Assembly: GCA_902562285.1 (NCBI GenBank) | Contig: CACESU010000007.1 | Coordinates: 1-64,000, forward strand | Length of the DNA stretch: 64,000 nt | Direction of reading: 5' to 3' | From: an uncultured Alphaproteobacteria bacterium | GTDB taxonomy: Bacteria > Pseudomonadota > Alphaproteobacteria > Rhodobacterales > Rhodobacteraceae | In this document: positions 1 to 10,248 of the stretch, one piece after another | How the letters are laid out: each line of letters opens with the position of its first letter | How positions within the stretch are numbered: position 1 is the first letter of the stretch | Position numbers and translations under genes: made by a program | The notes under the pieces: model-generated | What the model saw: only the letters and a program-made list of their open reading frames with translations | Database searches by the model: none | Told to the model about the DNA's origin: nothing

Positions 1-753
<753 letters not shown>

Positions 754-761
754 AAACTGAT

Positions 762-1157
762 ATGTCTAAGGAATTATTTCATTTTGAATTAGTCACACCT
801 GAAAAGGTTATTGTGTCAGGTTCTGTAAGTTTTGTAAGTATTGCTGGGGTTGAAGGTGATATGACAATATTTGCAAATCACTCACCAATTGCAACAGCTA
901 TTAGACCTGGTTACATCGATATAAATTCAGACAGCAAATCTGAAAGGTATTTTCTAACTGGAGGATTTGTTCAAATAACTGGAAGTGATGTAGTTGTTCT
1001 TGCAGAAAAAGCTTCTTTAGAAAACGAAGTTAATTTGGAGATGATAGACAAGGTGATAAATAGAACTAAAAGTTCTATGGAAAAAGCAACCGATCTTCAA
1101 AAGTGTGTTCTTGCTAAGAAATTAAATGATTTAGCAATAATTAAAAACCAACTTTAA
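762..1157 (+). CDS. atpC: ATP synthase F1 subunit epsilon
   Basis: Central-stalk subunit that couples F1 to Fo and can inhibit ATP hydrolysis. At 131 residues it has the usual length. The N-terminal beta-sandwich is recognisable (FELVTPEKVIVSG, then GVEGDMTIFANHSPIATAIRPG), followed by a short helical C-terminal part. The ATG lies 8 bases after the atpD stop; no strong ribosome binding site is visible, so translational coupling to atpD is likely. It is the last atp gene; an MFS gene follows with only 3 bases between. Confidence 0.96.
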   Translation: MSKELFHFELVTPEKVIVSGSVSFVSIAGVEGDMTIFANHSPIATAIRPGYIDINSDSKSERYFLTGGFVQITGSDVVVLAEKASLENEVNLEMIDKVINRTKSSMEKATDLQKCVLAKKLNDLAIIKNQL

Positions 1158-1160
1158 ATT

Positions 1161-2399
1161 TTGAGACAATCAAAAAAAAAAGAAATTGGTTTTGTATTTT
1201 TAACTGTTGTATTGGATATAAGTGGCTTAATGGTAATATTCCCAATAATGCCTGATATACTGCAGGCAGTTGGTGAATTTTCAGTATCTGACGCAGCTAT
1301 TTGGGGAGGTTTTCTTTATGCTTCCTATGCTCTAATGCAATTTTTATTTTCCCCCATAATTGGAAATATATCTGACGCTTTTGGAAGAAGGCCTATAATT
1401 TTGATATCTCTTTTTTTAATGTTTATGGACTATCTGATTCTAGGTTTTGCTACATCACTATGGATATTTATAGTTGGACGTATGATAGGTGGGATTGCAG
1501 GAGGTACTGTACCCACAGCTATGGCATATTTAGCTGATATATCAAATTCAGAAGATAAAGCTAAGAACTTTGGACTTATTGGTGCAGCTTTTGGTATTGG
1601 TTTCGTGGTTGGTCCATTTATTGGAGGAATATTAGGTGAGATAAATTTCAGGCTACCGTTCTTTTTTTCTGCAGCTTTATCTTTAGGAACATTCTTACTG
1701 TGCTATGTTTTTTTAACTGAATCTCTAGAAGAAAAAAATAAAAGAAAATTTAAATTTACTGACTTAAATCCGTTCATTTCAATTTTTAAAGCTTTTTTAA
1801 TGAAAGATTTAAGAATATTTTTCATATGTATTTTGCTAATAAGTGTTGGACACTGGGTATATCCTTCCATTTGGAGTTTCTGGAGCAAGGAGGTTTTTGG
1901 TTGGGGTCCTGGTTTGATAGGTATTTCTTTAGCTAGTTACGGTCTTGGTGTCGCATTTGTACAGGGTTTGATTATCAGACTTCACTATGTAAGAAATATA
2001 CAACCACAAAAAATTGTTATTTTCTCCCTATTGGTTGGAAGTCTAACACTATTTGGCTTTGGATCAATTAAAACTGCATGGTTAGTTTTTGCTTTAATAC
2101 CAATCGCAGTTTTAACTGAATTAATGAATCCTACATTAGACGGTTTTATTTCTAATAAAATATCGGATGACACTCAAGGTTTATTACAAGGTATTCTTTC
2201 TAGCATAAATGCAATCACAACAATTTTAAGTCCCTTACTTATGACTTTACTATTTAAAATTGGAGCATCACAAAAGGATGATTGGTATATTCCAGGATTA
2301 CCTTTCTATTTTGCTGCTATTTTACTTATAATTTGTATTATTCCTATTTTAAGGGTTATGAATACTCTTGAACATGCTAAAAAAAGAAAAATAAAATAA
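1161..2399 (+). CDS. MFS transporter, TetA/TCR-like drug exporter family
   Basis: Inner-membrane major facilitator protein of 412 residues with about 12 hydrophobic segments. The loop after the second segment carries the MFS motif A form SDAFGRRPIIL, and the first segment (VVLDISGLMVIFPIMP) resembles the D-x-x-G-x-x-x-x-x-P pattern of TetA-type proton-driven exporters. Substrate cannot be inferred; such proteins in environmental bacteria often are not tetracycline pumps. The start is TTG, 3 bases after the atpC stop; the next in-frame ATG would remove part of the first membrane segment. It may be read through from the atp operon. Convergent with prs. Confidence 0.85.
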   Translation: MRQSKKKEIGFVFLTVVLDISGLMVIFPIMPDILQAVGEFSVSDAAIWGGFLYASYALMQFLFSPIIGNISDAFGRRPIILISLFLMFMDYLILGFATSLWIFIVGRMIGGIAGGTVPTAMAYLADISNSEDKAKNFGLIGAAFGIGFVVGPFIGGILGEINFRLPFFFSAALSLGTFLLCYVFLTESLEEKNKRKFKFTDLNPFISIFKAFLMKDLRIFFICILLISVGHWVYPSIWSFWSKEVFGWGPGLIGISLASYGLGVAFVQGLIIRLHYVRNIQPQKIVIFSLLVGSLTLFGFGSIKTAWLVFALIPIAVLTELMNPTLDGFISNKISDDTQGLLQGILSSINAITTILSPLLMTLLFKIGASQKDDWYIPGLPFYFAAILLIICIIPILRVMNTLEHAKKRKIK

Positions 2400-2406
2400 T
2401 TTGTAA

Positions 2407-3447
2407 CTATGCCTTACGTTTTTTTTCAATATGATATTTAGGATAGTAAGGTTTGTATATAGGCCTTAATCTTTCACTATCAAATAAAGAAGATACAGAA
2501 TTTCCATTAGCTATATTTAGTAATGCTTGAGCAAATAGAGGCGCTGTTGGAACGATTCTTATTTTATTACTATTTTTAATTTTTGGAATTATACTTATCG
2601 AATCGGTCACAACCAATGAACTCATGCTTGATTTTTCTATTCTGTCTATTGCAGGGTCAGAAAGTACTCCATGGGATATATATGCATGTACCTCAATTGC
2701 ACCTTCATTAATAAGTAAATCAGAAGCTTTAACCAACGTTCCTGCAGTATCACAGATATCATCTACAATTATGCATATTTTATTTTTTACTTCACCTATT
2801 ACTGTCATTGATGCAATTTCACCAGGTTGATTTCTTCTCTTATCAACAATTGCAAGGTCAGCATTAATTGTTTTAGCTAAACCCCTAGCTCTTGCTACAC
2901 CACCAACATCTGGCGACACAACTGTAAGTAACTCTTGTCTTTCAAAATAATGAGAAATATCAAGCTCAAAAATTGGTGATGCATAAAGATTATCAACTGG
3001 TATATCAAAAAAACCCTGAATTTGAGCAGAGTGTAAATCAAGAGTGAGAATCCTTTCAATGCCAGCACCACTCAAAAGATTAGCAATTAATTTCGCACTT
3101 ATTGGAGTTCTTGCTTTAGTTCTCCTATCTTGTCTTGCATAACCAAAATAAGGAATAACGGCGGTTATTCTTTTGGCACTAGATCTTCTCAAGGCATCAG
3201 CAATGATAAGTAGTTCCATTAAATTATCATTAGCTGGATTTGATGTAGATTGGACAATAAACATATCTTCATTTCTTACGTTTTCAAAAACTTCCACAAA
3301 AATTTCTTGGTCATTAAATTGTTCCACTCTACCTTTGACAAGATCAATTTGTGATCTGCTTAGAGAACTCGCCCAACTTGCAATACCTTTAGAAAGGGTT
3401 TTATTCGAATTTCCAGAAATTATTTTTGGGTGTACCAGCTCACTCAT
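2407..3447 (-). CDS. prs: Ribose-phosphate pyrophosphokinase (PRPP synthetase)
   Basis: Makes phosphoribosyl pyrophosphate from ribose 5-phosphate and ATP, feeding purine, pyrimidine, histidine and NAD synthesis. Landmarks are the N-terminal GRVEQFNDQEIFVEV, the FGYARQDRRTKARTPISAK loop, DLHSAQIQGFFDIP, the divalent-cation/PRPP block VVSPDVGGVARARGLAK and the ribose-phosphate loop IIVDDICDTAGTL. At 346 residues it is about 25-30 longer than most bacterial homologues; the excess is a basic tail after the usual SSLF ending (residues about 322-346). The ATG has an AGGA six bases ahead. Confidence 0.95.
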   Translation of the reverse strand: MSELVHPKIISGNSNKTLSKGIASWASSLSRSQIDLVKGRVEQFNDQEIFVEVFENVRNEDMFIVQSTSNPANDNLMELLIIADALRRSSAKRITAVIPYFGYARQDRRTKARTPISAKLIANLLSGAGIERILTLDLHSAQIQGFFDIPVDNLYASPIFELDISHYFERQELLTVVSPDVGGVARARGLAKTINADLAIVDKRRNQPGEIASMTVIGEVKNKICIIVDDICDTAGTLVKASDLLINEGAIEVHAYISHGVLSDPAIDRIEKSSMSSLVVTDSISIIPKIKNSNKIRIVPTAPLFAQALLNIANGNSVSSLFDSERLRPIYKPYYPKYHIEKKRKA

Positions 3448-3477
3448 TATTCATCCTTTTTGGTGAAATTTTTTTTA

Positions 3478-3507
3478 TATTTAGCTAATTGTTCCATTAG
3501 TAAGCAA
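3478..3507 (-). promoter_or_regulatory. Candidate sigma-70-type promoter for prs
   Basis: On the minus strand, TTGCTT (3502-3507) and TAAATA (3478-3483) are separated by 18 bases, about 30 bases upstream of the prs start codon. The match is partial and the DNA is very AT-rich, so this is only a candidate. The 140-base gap between prs and the gene upstream of it otherwise shows homopolymer A/T tracts and nothing else I can name. Confidence 0.25.
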
Positions 3508-3587
3508 GCTATCCCTAGTTAATTATTTGTATCACAATTTTTTTTTTTTAAAAATATATAATATAATTTTATTTCTTATTATTTCTT

Positions 3588-4037
3588 TCAATTCTTATAG
3601 GATTTTTCAAAAATGAAATTTACAATATCTGAACTATCTACGTACTCTTCACTTATTGCAAAGTTTTTGACTGAATTTTTTGTATTATGTACATTTTTAT
3701 TTTTAGGTAGGTTTAAATGATGCCAAGAAGGTAAAGGTTTTTTTTCATAAATTAAACGATATGAGCACGATGTTGGTAATATATTAATTACTTTATTTAT
3801 ATTTTTTGGTGATAATATCAAACAATCTTTTCTTTTCTTTTCTCTTTCACTGTAAACTGTACAAGAACATTTTTGAATATCCAAAAATTTGCATGCTACA
3901 CTTGTAAAAATGGGCGCACACTTTTTTGTTTTTTTGACCTTATTCAGGCAGCATTTACCACATCCATCGCACAGTAACTCCCATTCCTCTGAGCTTAAAT
4001 CGTTAAGTGGTATGTTTTTCCAGAAATTTTTTCTCAT
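3588..4037 (-). CDS. YcgN-type (UPF0260) cysteine-cluster protein
   Basis: A 149-residue protein of the YcgN/UPF0260 family, related to YkgJ-type CxxCxxCC proteins that are presumed to bind metal or an iron-sulfur cluster. The signature is near the N terminus: WELLCDGCGKCC at about residues 19-30, followed by further cysteines in VACKFLDIQKCSC and the conserved LPTSCSYRLIYE and LPSWHHL segments. Function in the cell is not established for the family. Its first 35 bases overlap the end of ribF in another frame, so it is likely translated from the ribF transcript. Confidence 0.88.
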   Translation of the reverse strand: MRKNFWKNIPLNDLSSEEWELLCDGCGKCCLNKVKKTKKCAPIFTSVACKFLDIQKCSCTVYSEREKKRKDCLILSPKNINKVINILPTSCSYRLIYEKKPLPSWHHLNLPKNKNVHNTKNSVKNFAISEEYVDSSDIVNFIFEKSYKN

Positions 4038-4980
4038 CTTTCAACAAATCATTTTTACTAAGATTATTTATTGCAACCTTACAGTCTTTTTTCATCTGTA
4101 ATTTAAGTTTTTCTATTGATTCGTATTTAATCTCGTCTCTCTGAAATTTAACTAATGAAACTATTACTTTTTTATTATAAATTGATTCAGAAAAATCAAA
4201 TATATGTACTTCACAATTTGCTTCATTTTCTCCAAATGTTGGTTTTGTACCTATTGATGCCACTCCTTTATATATATCCTGAAAATCTGAAGATAGTACT
4301 TTTATCATACATGAGTAAATACCATACTTTGGGACAATTATATCTTTCAATTCTAGATTTATTGTTGGAAAACCTAATTCACGTCCTCTTTTATCTCCCT
4401 GAACAACAAGACCGTAAATTTTATGAAAATAGCCAAGCATTTTATTTGCTCTATCTAATTTTCCTTCTATGAGGGCATTTCTTATTACTGTGGAAGAAAT
4501 TTTATCTTTTGCAAATTTTTTTAGATCAAAAGAAAATACGTTAATATTATATTTTTCTCCTAGATTTTTAAGAAAACTAACATCACCACTCCTCTTGTGA
4601 CCAAAACAAAAAACATCCCCCACAATTATTTGGTTAACACCTAACTTTTCAAATAAAATTTTTTTTACAAAAATTTCAGGAGAGAGTATCTCTATATTTT
4701 TATCAAATTTCAATTCAATTAAAAATTTTACATTGAATCTTTTGATCATTTTATATTTTTGTTCCTTTGAAGTAAGTTTAAAAGGAATTTTATCTCTTTT
4801 AAAATATTCTCGTGGGTGTGGATCAAAAGTTAAAATACCAAATTTATTCGATGAAGCTATTTCAGAACATTTTTTAATTATTTCTTGATGACCCAAGTGA
4901 ACACCATCAAAGTTACCTATTATTATAGTAGATAGTTTTGTAATTTTTTTTGCATTTGTTAAGTCACGTATAATTTGCAT
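4003..4980 (-). CDS. ribF: Bifunctional riboflavin kinase / FAD synthetase
   Basis: Phosphorylates riboflavin to FMN and adenylylates FMN to FAD. The N-terminal nucleotidyltransferase half shows GNFDGVHLGHQEII and the KISSTVIRNALIEG block; the C-terminal kinase half shows GDKRGRELGFPTINLEL and PKYGIYSC. The 325-residue length fits the family. No FMN riboswitch is visible upstream. The end overlaps the YcgN-type gene by 35 bases. Flavin cofactors made here would serve the FAD enzymes encoded further on (thioredoxin reductase, ETF-ubiquinone oxidoreductase). Confidence 0.95.
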   Translation of the reverse strand: MQIIRDLTNAKKITKLSTIIIGNFDGVHLGHQEIIKKCSEIASSNKFGILTFDPHPREYFKRDKIPFKLTSKEQKYKMIKRFNVKFLIELKFDKNIEILSPEIFVKKILFEKLGVNQIIVGDVFCFGHKRSGDVSFLKNLGEKYNINVFSFDLKKFAKDKISSTVIRNALIEGKLDRANKMLGYFHKIYGLVVQGDKRGRELGFPTINLELKDIIVPKYGIYSCMIKVLSSDFQDIYKGVASIGTKPTFGENEANCEVHIFDFSESIYNKKVIVSLVKFQRDEIKYESIEKLKLQMKKDCKVAINNLSKNDLLKDEKKFLEKHTT

Positions 4981-5010
4981 TATATTTTCTAATACCCCAA
5001 GTATTTTTAT

Positions 5011-5892
5011 TTAATTAAGATAATTTATTGAGACAGTAGGCAGAATTTTATGTTTTTTAAATAATTCATTCAGTTTTTTTTCGTTAGGTATCTCTAAATT
5101 CTTTTTAATTCCAAGTTCAGGACCTGATAATCCACCGCAAACAAATAGAGTATCTAGTTTTTCTTTTTTTCCGCCCAATATATCGGTATTTATACCATCT
5201 CCTATACATAATATTTTAGGAGATTTAATTTCATGTTTTTTTAATTTTGAATAAGCTAAGTTATATATTTGTTTATGAGGTTTACCACAATATATACTTT
5301 TACCACCAGCTTTAGTAAATGCCTCTGCAATTCCTCCAGCGCACCACACTCTCAAAGCTCCTACATCTACAAAAATATCTGGATTTACACAAAGTAAATT
5401 AAGATTCTTATCAACTCCATACTTTATTATATCTTTATAATTTTCTGGTGTTTCTGTACGATCATCAAATAGTCCCGTACAAACGATACCTTCAGCAGAA
5501 GAGAGACCAACTCTCTCGATATTATTCCTAAGTTTAATCTCCTTAGGGAGATCAGTAAAAAAGCTTAAGTCTCTTTTTGGTCCCAAATGGAATATTCTTG
5601 TACCAACTTCGCCTGAAAGCATACTATTTTGAGCAGCATCTCCAGAAGTAGTAATATCGTTATAGTGTTCTTCAAAAATACCAAAAGAAGATAAGTGAGC
5701 CTTTACAGCTGATTTAGGTCTTGGCGCATTTGTTAAAAGCATAACAAATCCACCATCTTTTTTAAATTCAACAAGAGCATTAAGTGCTTTTTTATATGCT
5801 TTCTTCCCATTGTGTATGCATCCCCAAATATCGCAAAATAAAACGTTATATTTGTTAGAGATTTGTTTTAAATGTTTAATAACTTTAACCAT
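5011..5892 (-). CDS. HAD-superfamily class IIA hydrolase (TIGR01459-like)
   Basis: A 293-residue haloacid-dehalogenase-type phosphatase of the class IIA (NagD-like) group; the alphaproteobacterial TIGR01459 subfamily is the best fit. HAD motif I appears as FCDIWGCIHNG (with Trp-Gly where DxDGT-like proteins have Asp-Gly), motif II as MLLTNAPRPKSA, motif III Lys in YCGKPHKQIYNLAY, and motif IV as CIGDGINTDILGG. Substrate is unknown. It lies 30 bases upstream of ribF on the same strand, an arrangement that suggests, but does not prove, a shared transcript and possible action on a phosphorylated metabolite. Confidence 0.85.
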   Translation of the reverse strand: MVKVIKHLKQISNKYNVLFCDIWGCIHNGKKAYKKALNALVEFKKDGGFVMLLTNAPRPKSAVKAHLSSFGIFEEHYNDITTSGDAAQNSMLSGEVGTRIFHLGPKRDLSFFTDLPKEIKLRNNIERVGLSSAEGIVCTGLFDDRTETPENYKDIIKYGVDKNLNLLCVNPDIFVDVGALRVWCAGGIAEAFTKAGGKSIYCGKPHKQIYNLAYSKLKKHEIKSPKILCIGDGINTDILGGKKEKLDTLFVCGGLSGPELGIKKNLEIPNEKKLNELFKKHKILPTVSINYLN

Positions 5893-5992
5893 ATAACCAT
5901 ACTTAAATATTTATTTAAACTTTTATCGAAATTATAGAATTGTTATAAAAAAAAAAAAAAGATATAAAAGCTCATTTTTTGTTTATTTAGTA

Positions 5993-6024
5993 TTGACATA
6001 ATTAAAAATTAACATAATTAAGAT
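5993..6024 (+). promoter_or_regulatory. Putative groESL promoter (TTGACA -35)
   Basis: A perfect TTGACA lies at 5993-5998. The -10 is uncertain: CATAAT (6013-6018) is closest to consensus but only 14 bases away, while TAAGAT (6019-6024) is 20 bases away. The same stretch holds an exact 10-base direct repeat, ACATAATTAA, at 5996-6005 and 6012-6021. The CIRCE operator begins immediately downstream at 6028, as expected for a promoter under HrcA control. Confidence 0.55.
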
Positions 6025-6027
6025 TTG

Positions 6028-6054
6028 TTGGCACTTAACGACGGCGAGTGCTTT
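6028..6054 (+). promoter_or_regulatory. CIRCE operator (HrcA binding site) ahead of groESL
   Basis: TTGGCACTT - 9 bases - GAGTGCTTT, matching the CIRCE consensus TTAGCACTC-N9-GAGTGCTAA at most positions with the exact 9-base spacer. It lies 42 bases upstream of groES and just downstream of a TTGACA promoter element. In alphaproteobacteria this element is bound by the repressor HrcA, whose folding needs GroEL, so groESL is derepressed on heat shock. hrcA itself is not in the window. Both arms deviate slightly from consensus. Confidence 0.9.
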
Positions 6055-6095
6055 TTTTTTGTCCGTCTTAATTTAATGAAAGGGAGCGTTATAAT

Positions 6096-6383
6096 ATGAC
6101 ATTTAAACCATTACATGATCGTGTAGTAGTTCGTCGTGTTGAGAACGACGAAAAAACTTCAGGAGGTCTAATTATTCCTGACTCTGCACAAGAAAAACCA
6201 GCAGAGGGTGAAGTAGTTTCAGTAGGGAATGGAGCTATCGATGAAAAAGGCAATCGTATGCCAATGGACGTAAAAGCTGGAGACAGAATACTTTTTGGCA
6301 AATGGTCTGGTACAGAAGTAAAGATTAACGGTGAAGATATGTTGATCATGAAAGAAAGTGACATACTAGGCATTATGGCTTAG
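6096..6383 (+). CDS. groES: Co-chaperonin GroES
   Basis: The 95-residue heptameric lid of the GroEL folding chamber. Family blocks are clear: [13 protein letters not shown] at the N terminus, the mobile-loop region [22 protein letters not shown], and the [14 protein letters not shown] and [14 protein letters not shown] blocks. An AGGGAG at 6081-6086 precedes the ATG by 9 bases. First gene of the CIRCE-controlled groES-groEL operon, 30 bases ahead of groEL. Confidence 0.98.
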   Translation: MTFKPLHDRVVVRRVENDEKTSGGLIIPDSAQEKPAEGEVVSVGNGAIDEKGNRMPMDVKAGDRILFGKWSGTEVKINGEDMLIMKESDILGIMA

Positions 6384-8066
<1,683 letters not shown>

Positions 8067-8095
8067 ATCATATCCCTTAACTAAATATTAATTAT

Positions 8096-8121
8096 AAAAG
8101 GGGCATAACGCCCCTTTTTTT
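8096..8121. terminator. Bidirectional Rho-independent terminator between groEL and purK
   Basis: GGGGC (8100-8104) pairs with GCCCC (8110-8114) around a 5-base ATAAC loop, with AAAA before and a run of seven T after, so it can work on both strands. It closes the groESL transcript (stop at 8066) and the convergent purE-purK transcript, whose last codon ends at 8120. It is the clearest terminator in the window. Confidence 0.9.
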
Positions 8122-9184
8122 ATTTTATTGTATTTACATGTCCCATTTTTCTATTATTTTTTACTTTATCTTTACCATAGATATTTATAGATTTTCCACT
8201 TTTATAATTAATATCAAAAATTTGGTTTCCTAATATATTATTCATCAGTACATTTGAGTGTCTTCTACCATCTCCAATTGGTGTTCCAGTAATAGCTCTT
8301 ATATGTTGTTCAAATTGACTAATTATGCAGCCAGTTTGTGTCCAATGACCTGAATTATGAACTCTTGGGGCCATTTCATTTACTAATATTTTCTTTGCTT
8401 TTGTTATAAAAAACTCTATACCCATTACTCCAACATAATTTAAACTTCTTACTATTTTACTTGCTATAATAATAGCATCACTACTTGTAGAAAAGCTTAT
8501 ATTTGCAGGTACTTTAGACTCAACTAATATACCATTTTTATGTATATTCTCCGAAGGATCATAAGCAGATATTTTTCCACTCATGTCTCTACATATGATA
8601 ACAGAAATTTCCAACTCAAATTCAATAAATTTTTCAATGATAACTTGTACATCTATGAATTCAGAAACAATTTTTTCAATTTCTTCTTTTTTATAGATTA
8701 CTTTTTGGCCTTTCCCATCATATCCAAACCTACTTGTTTTAATTACTACAGGAAGACCTATATTTTCTATAGCTATTTTAATTTCCTCATAAGATGAAGC
8801 CATTTCAAATTTAACAGTTTCAACCCCTATACTTTTTAGGAAATTTTTTTCAGTGCTTCTATCTTGGCAGATACCCAATGATTTATAATTTGGGTAAACA
8901 CTTTTTAAATTTTGGCAAAATTCAATTGTTTCTAATGGAATGTTTTCAAATTCATAAGTTATAACATCAACTTTATTAGCAAAATTTTCTAAATTTTTAA
9001 AATCATCATATTCAAATGTACTAGATAAATTAGTTACCTGTTTAGCCGGTGCATTGATATCTGGATCATATATATGAGTTTTAAAACCTAATTGAGAAGC
9101 TGATAGTGACAGCATTCTACCTAATTGGCCACCTCCTAAAATACCAACAATACTGCCAAGAGGTAATTCTTTTTTTTTAGTCAT
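8120..9184 (-). CDS. purK: N5-carboxyaminoimidazole ribonucleotide synthase
   Basis: ATP-grasp enzyme that carboxylates aminoimidazole ribonucleotide with bicarbonate in purine synthesis. The N-terminal preATP-grasp block LGGGQLGRMLSLSASQLG, the ATP-grasp glycine loop SRFGYDGKGQ, the metal-binding EFFITKAKKILVNEMAPRVHNSGHWT block and 354-residue length fit PurK. It overlaps purE by 8 bases, so the two steps of the bacterial two-enzyme route (PurK then class I PurE) are co-translated. The 3' end runs into the shared terminator. Confidence 0.96.
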   Translation of the reverse strand: MTKKKELPLGSIVGILGGGQLGRMLSLSASQLGFKTHIYDPDINAPAKQVTNLSSTFEYDDFKNLENFANKVDVITYEFENIPLETIEFCQNLKSVYPNYKSLGICQDRSTEKNFLKSIGVETVKFEMASSYEEIKIAIENIGLPVVIKTSRFGYDGKGQKVIYKKEEIEKIVSEFIDVQVIIEKFIEFELEISVIICRDMSGKISAYDPSENIHKNGILVESKVPANISFSTSSDAIIIASKIVRSLNYVGVMGIEFFITKAKKILVNEMAPRVHNSGHWTQTGCIISQFEQHIRAITGTPIGDGRRHSNVLMNNILGNQIFDINYKSGKSINIYGKDKVKNNRKMGHVNTIK

Positions 9185-9665
9185 CTTTTGGAACCAATGG
9201 AACAGTTAAAGTCGTATGTTTATGCCAATTTTTTAATTTTTTTTCTAATTTTTTATTATTAAGTGCTAAGACTGAAATTGCCAAAATGGAAGAATTAACT
9301 GCGCCTGGGATACCTATTGCCATTGTTGCTACAGGACAACCTCTTGGCATTTGTACTATAGAATATAAACTATCTACACCTGAAAGAGCTTCAGATAATA
9401 TAGGAACACCAATAACTGGTAAGAAAGTCTTTGATGCAACCATTCCAGGCAAATGTGCAGCACCTCCAGCTCCAGCAATTATAACTTTTATTTGTCTTTT
9501 ATGAGCATTACTTGCATATTTAAAAAGGCGGTCAGGTGTTCTATGTGCTGAAATAATTTTTTTTTCATATTTAACTTTAAATTCTTCTAAAACATCACAA
9601 GCAAATCGCATTGTTTTCCAATCTGATTGACTTCCCATGATTACGCTAATTAAATTTTTTTCCAT
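9177..9665 (-). CDS. purE: N5-carboxyaminoimidazole ribonucleotide mutase
   Basis: Converts N5-CAIR to CAIR in purine synthesis. At 162 residues it is a class I PurE, consistent with purK next door. Key blocks are MGSQSDWKTM (substrate phosphate binding), SAHRTPDRLFKYA (catalytic His), GAGGAAHLPGMVASKT and PVATMAIG. First gene of the purE-purK pair; transcription would start in the 127-base gap shared divergently with the small heat-shock gene. Confidence 0.97.
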   Translation of the reverse strand: MEKNLISVIMGSQSDWKTMRFACDVLEEFKVKYEKKIISAHRTPDRLFKYASNAHKRQIKVIIAGAGGAAHLPGMVASKTFLPVIGVPILSEALSGVDSLYSIVQMPRGCPVATMAIGIPGAVNSSILAISVLALNNKKLEKKLKNWHKHTTLTVPLVPKDD

Positions 9666-9731
9666 TTTAATCCTAAAAAATATATAGTGAACAAGCAGCT
9701 TAAACTTTAATATATGAATTTTTTAAAAATT

Positions 9732-9745
9732 AATTCAATTGAATT
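9732..9745. repeat. Perfect 14-base palindrome between purE and hsp20
   Basis: AATTCAATTGAATT reads identically on both strands and lies about midway between the divergent purE and small heat-shock genes. It could be a dimeric repressor site acting on one or both, but in DNA this AT-rich a palindrome of this length could arise by chance. A TATAAT at 9769-9774 is a possible -10 for the heat-shock gene with no good -35. Confidence 0.35.
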
Positions 9746-9792
9746 TATTAATATTTTACATATATTGATATAATTAATCGAGGAATTTTAAA

Positions 9793-10209
9793 ATGGCTAG
9801 AATATCATTTGCAGCGCATCCTTTTCTATTAGGTTTTGAGCAAATCGATAGGCTGCTGGAAAAAACAGTTAAATCAAGTAATGATGGATTTCCCCCTTAT
9901 AATATAGAGTTATCAGATGATAATAATTACAAAATTACTTTAGCAGTTGCTGGATTTTGTGAAGATGAACTAAATATAACACTAGAGGAGAGGCAACTCA
10001 TAATTTCAGGAAAGCAAATTGAAAAAGTAAATCAAAATAAATTTATTTATAGGGGCATAGCAGCGAGACATTTTCAAAAAACATTTGTTTTGGCTGATGG
10101 TGTTGAAGTCAGTGGGGCTAGTTTAGAAAAAGGTTTACTGAATGTTTTCTTATTGAGAAAAAATATTGAGCCAAAAGTTAAAAAAATAAAAATAGATTCT
10201 AATGAGTAA
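9793..10209 (+). CDS. Small heat-shock protein (Hsp20/IbpA family)
   Basis: ATP-independent holdase of 138 residues. The alpha-crystallin domain spans about residues 36-125: PYNIELSDDNNYKITLAVAG is typical of IbpA-type proteins, followed by the beta strand with ELNITLEERQLIISGKQ, and the late block ASLEKGLLNVFLLR. The C-terminal IKI matches the I-x-I anchor used for oligomerisation. GAGG at 9780-9783 precedes the ATG by 9 bases. I looked for a ROSE-type RNA thermometer in the leader and did not see one. Confidence 0.93.
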   Translation: MARISFAAHPFLLGFEQIDRLLEKTVKSSNDGFPPYNIELSDDNNYKITLAVAGFCEDELNITLEERQLIISGKQIEKVNQNKFIYRGIAARHFQKTFVLADGVEVSGASLEKGLLNVFLLRKNIEPKVKKIKIDSNE

Positions 10210-10248
10210 TTGAGAATTTTTTTTATTTTTAGGAATTTATTTGAATTT

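Noticed and set aside
1161-2399. MFS gene as an acquired tetracycline-resistance determinant
   Set aside because: Same base composition and codon use as its neighbours and no mobile-element remnants; a native TetA-like transporter is the simpler reading.
3538-3575. Poly-T/TATA-rich stretch as a terminator or promoter
   Set aside because: No stem precedes the T run and the TATA-like sequence has no spaced -35; consistent with base composition.
4980-5010. FMN riboswitch ahead of ribF
   Set aside because: The gap to the upstream gene is only 30 bases, too short for the conserved RFN structure, and none of its motifs is visible.
8540-8797. An 85-codon Phe/Tyr-rich frame antisense to purK
   Set aside because: Extreme aromatic composition comes from the complement of Lys/Glu/Ile codons; not a real membrane protein.
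9666-9792. ROSE-type RNA thermometer ahead of the small heat-shock gene
   Set aside because: The leader lacks the conserved UYGCU-type segment facing the ribosome binding site and is nearly all A/T; no stable stem could be drawn.
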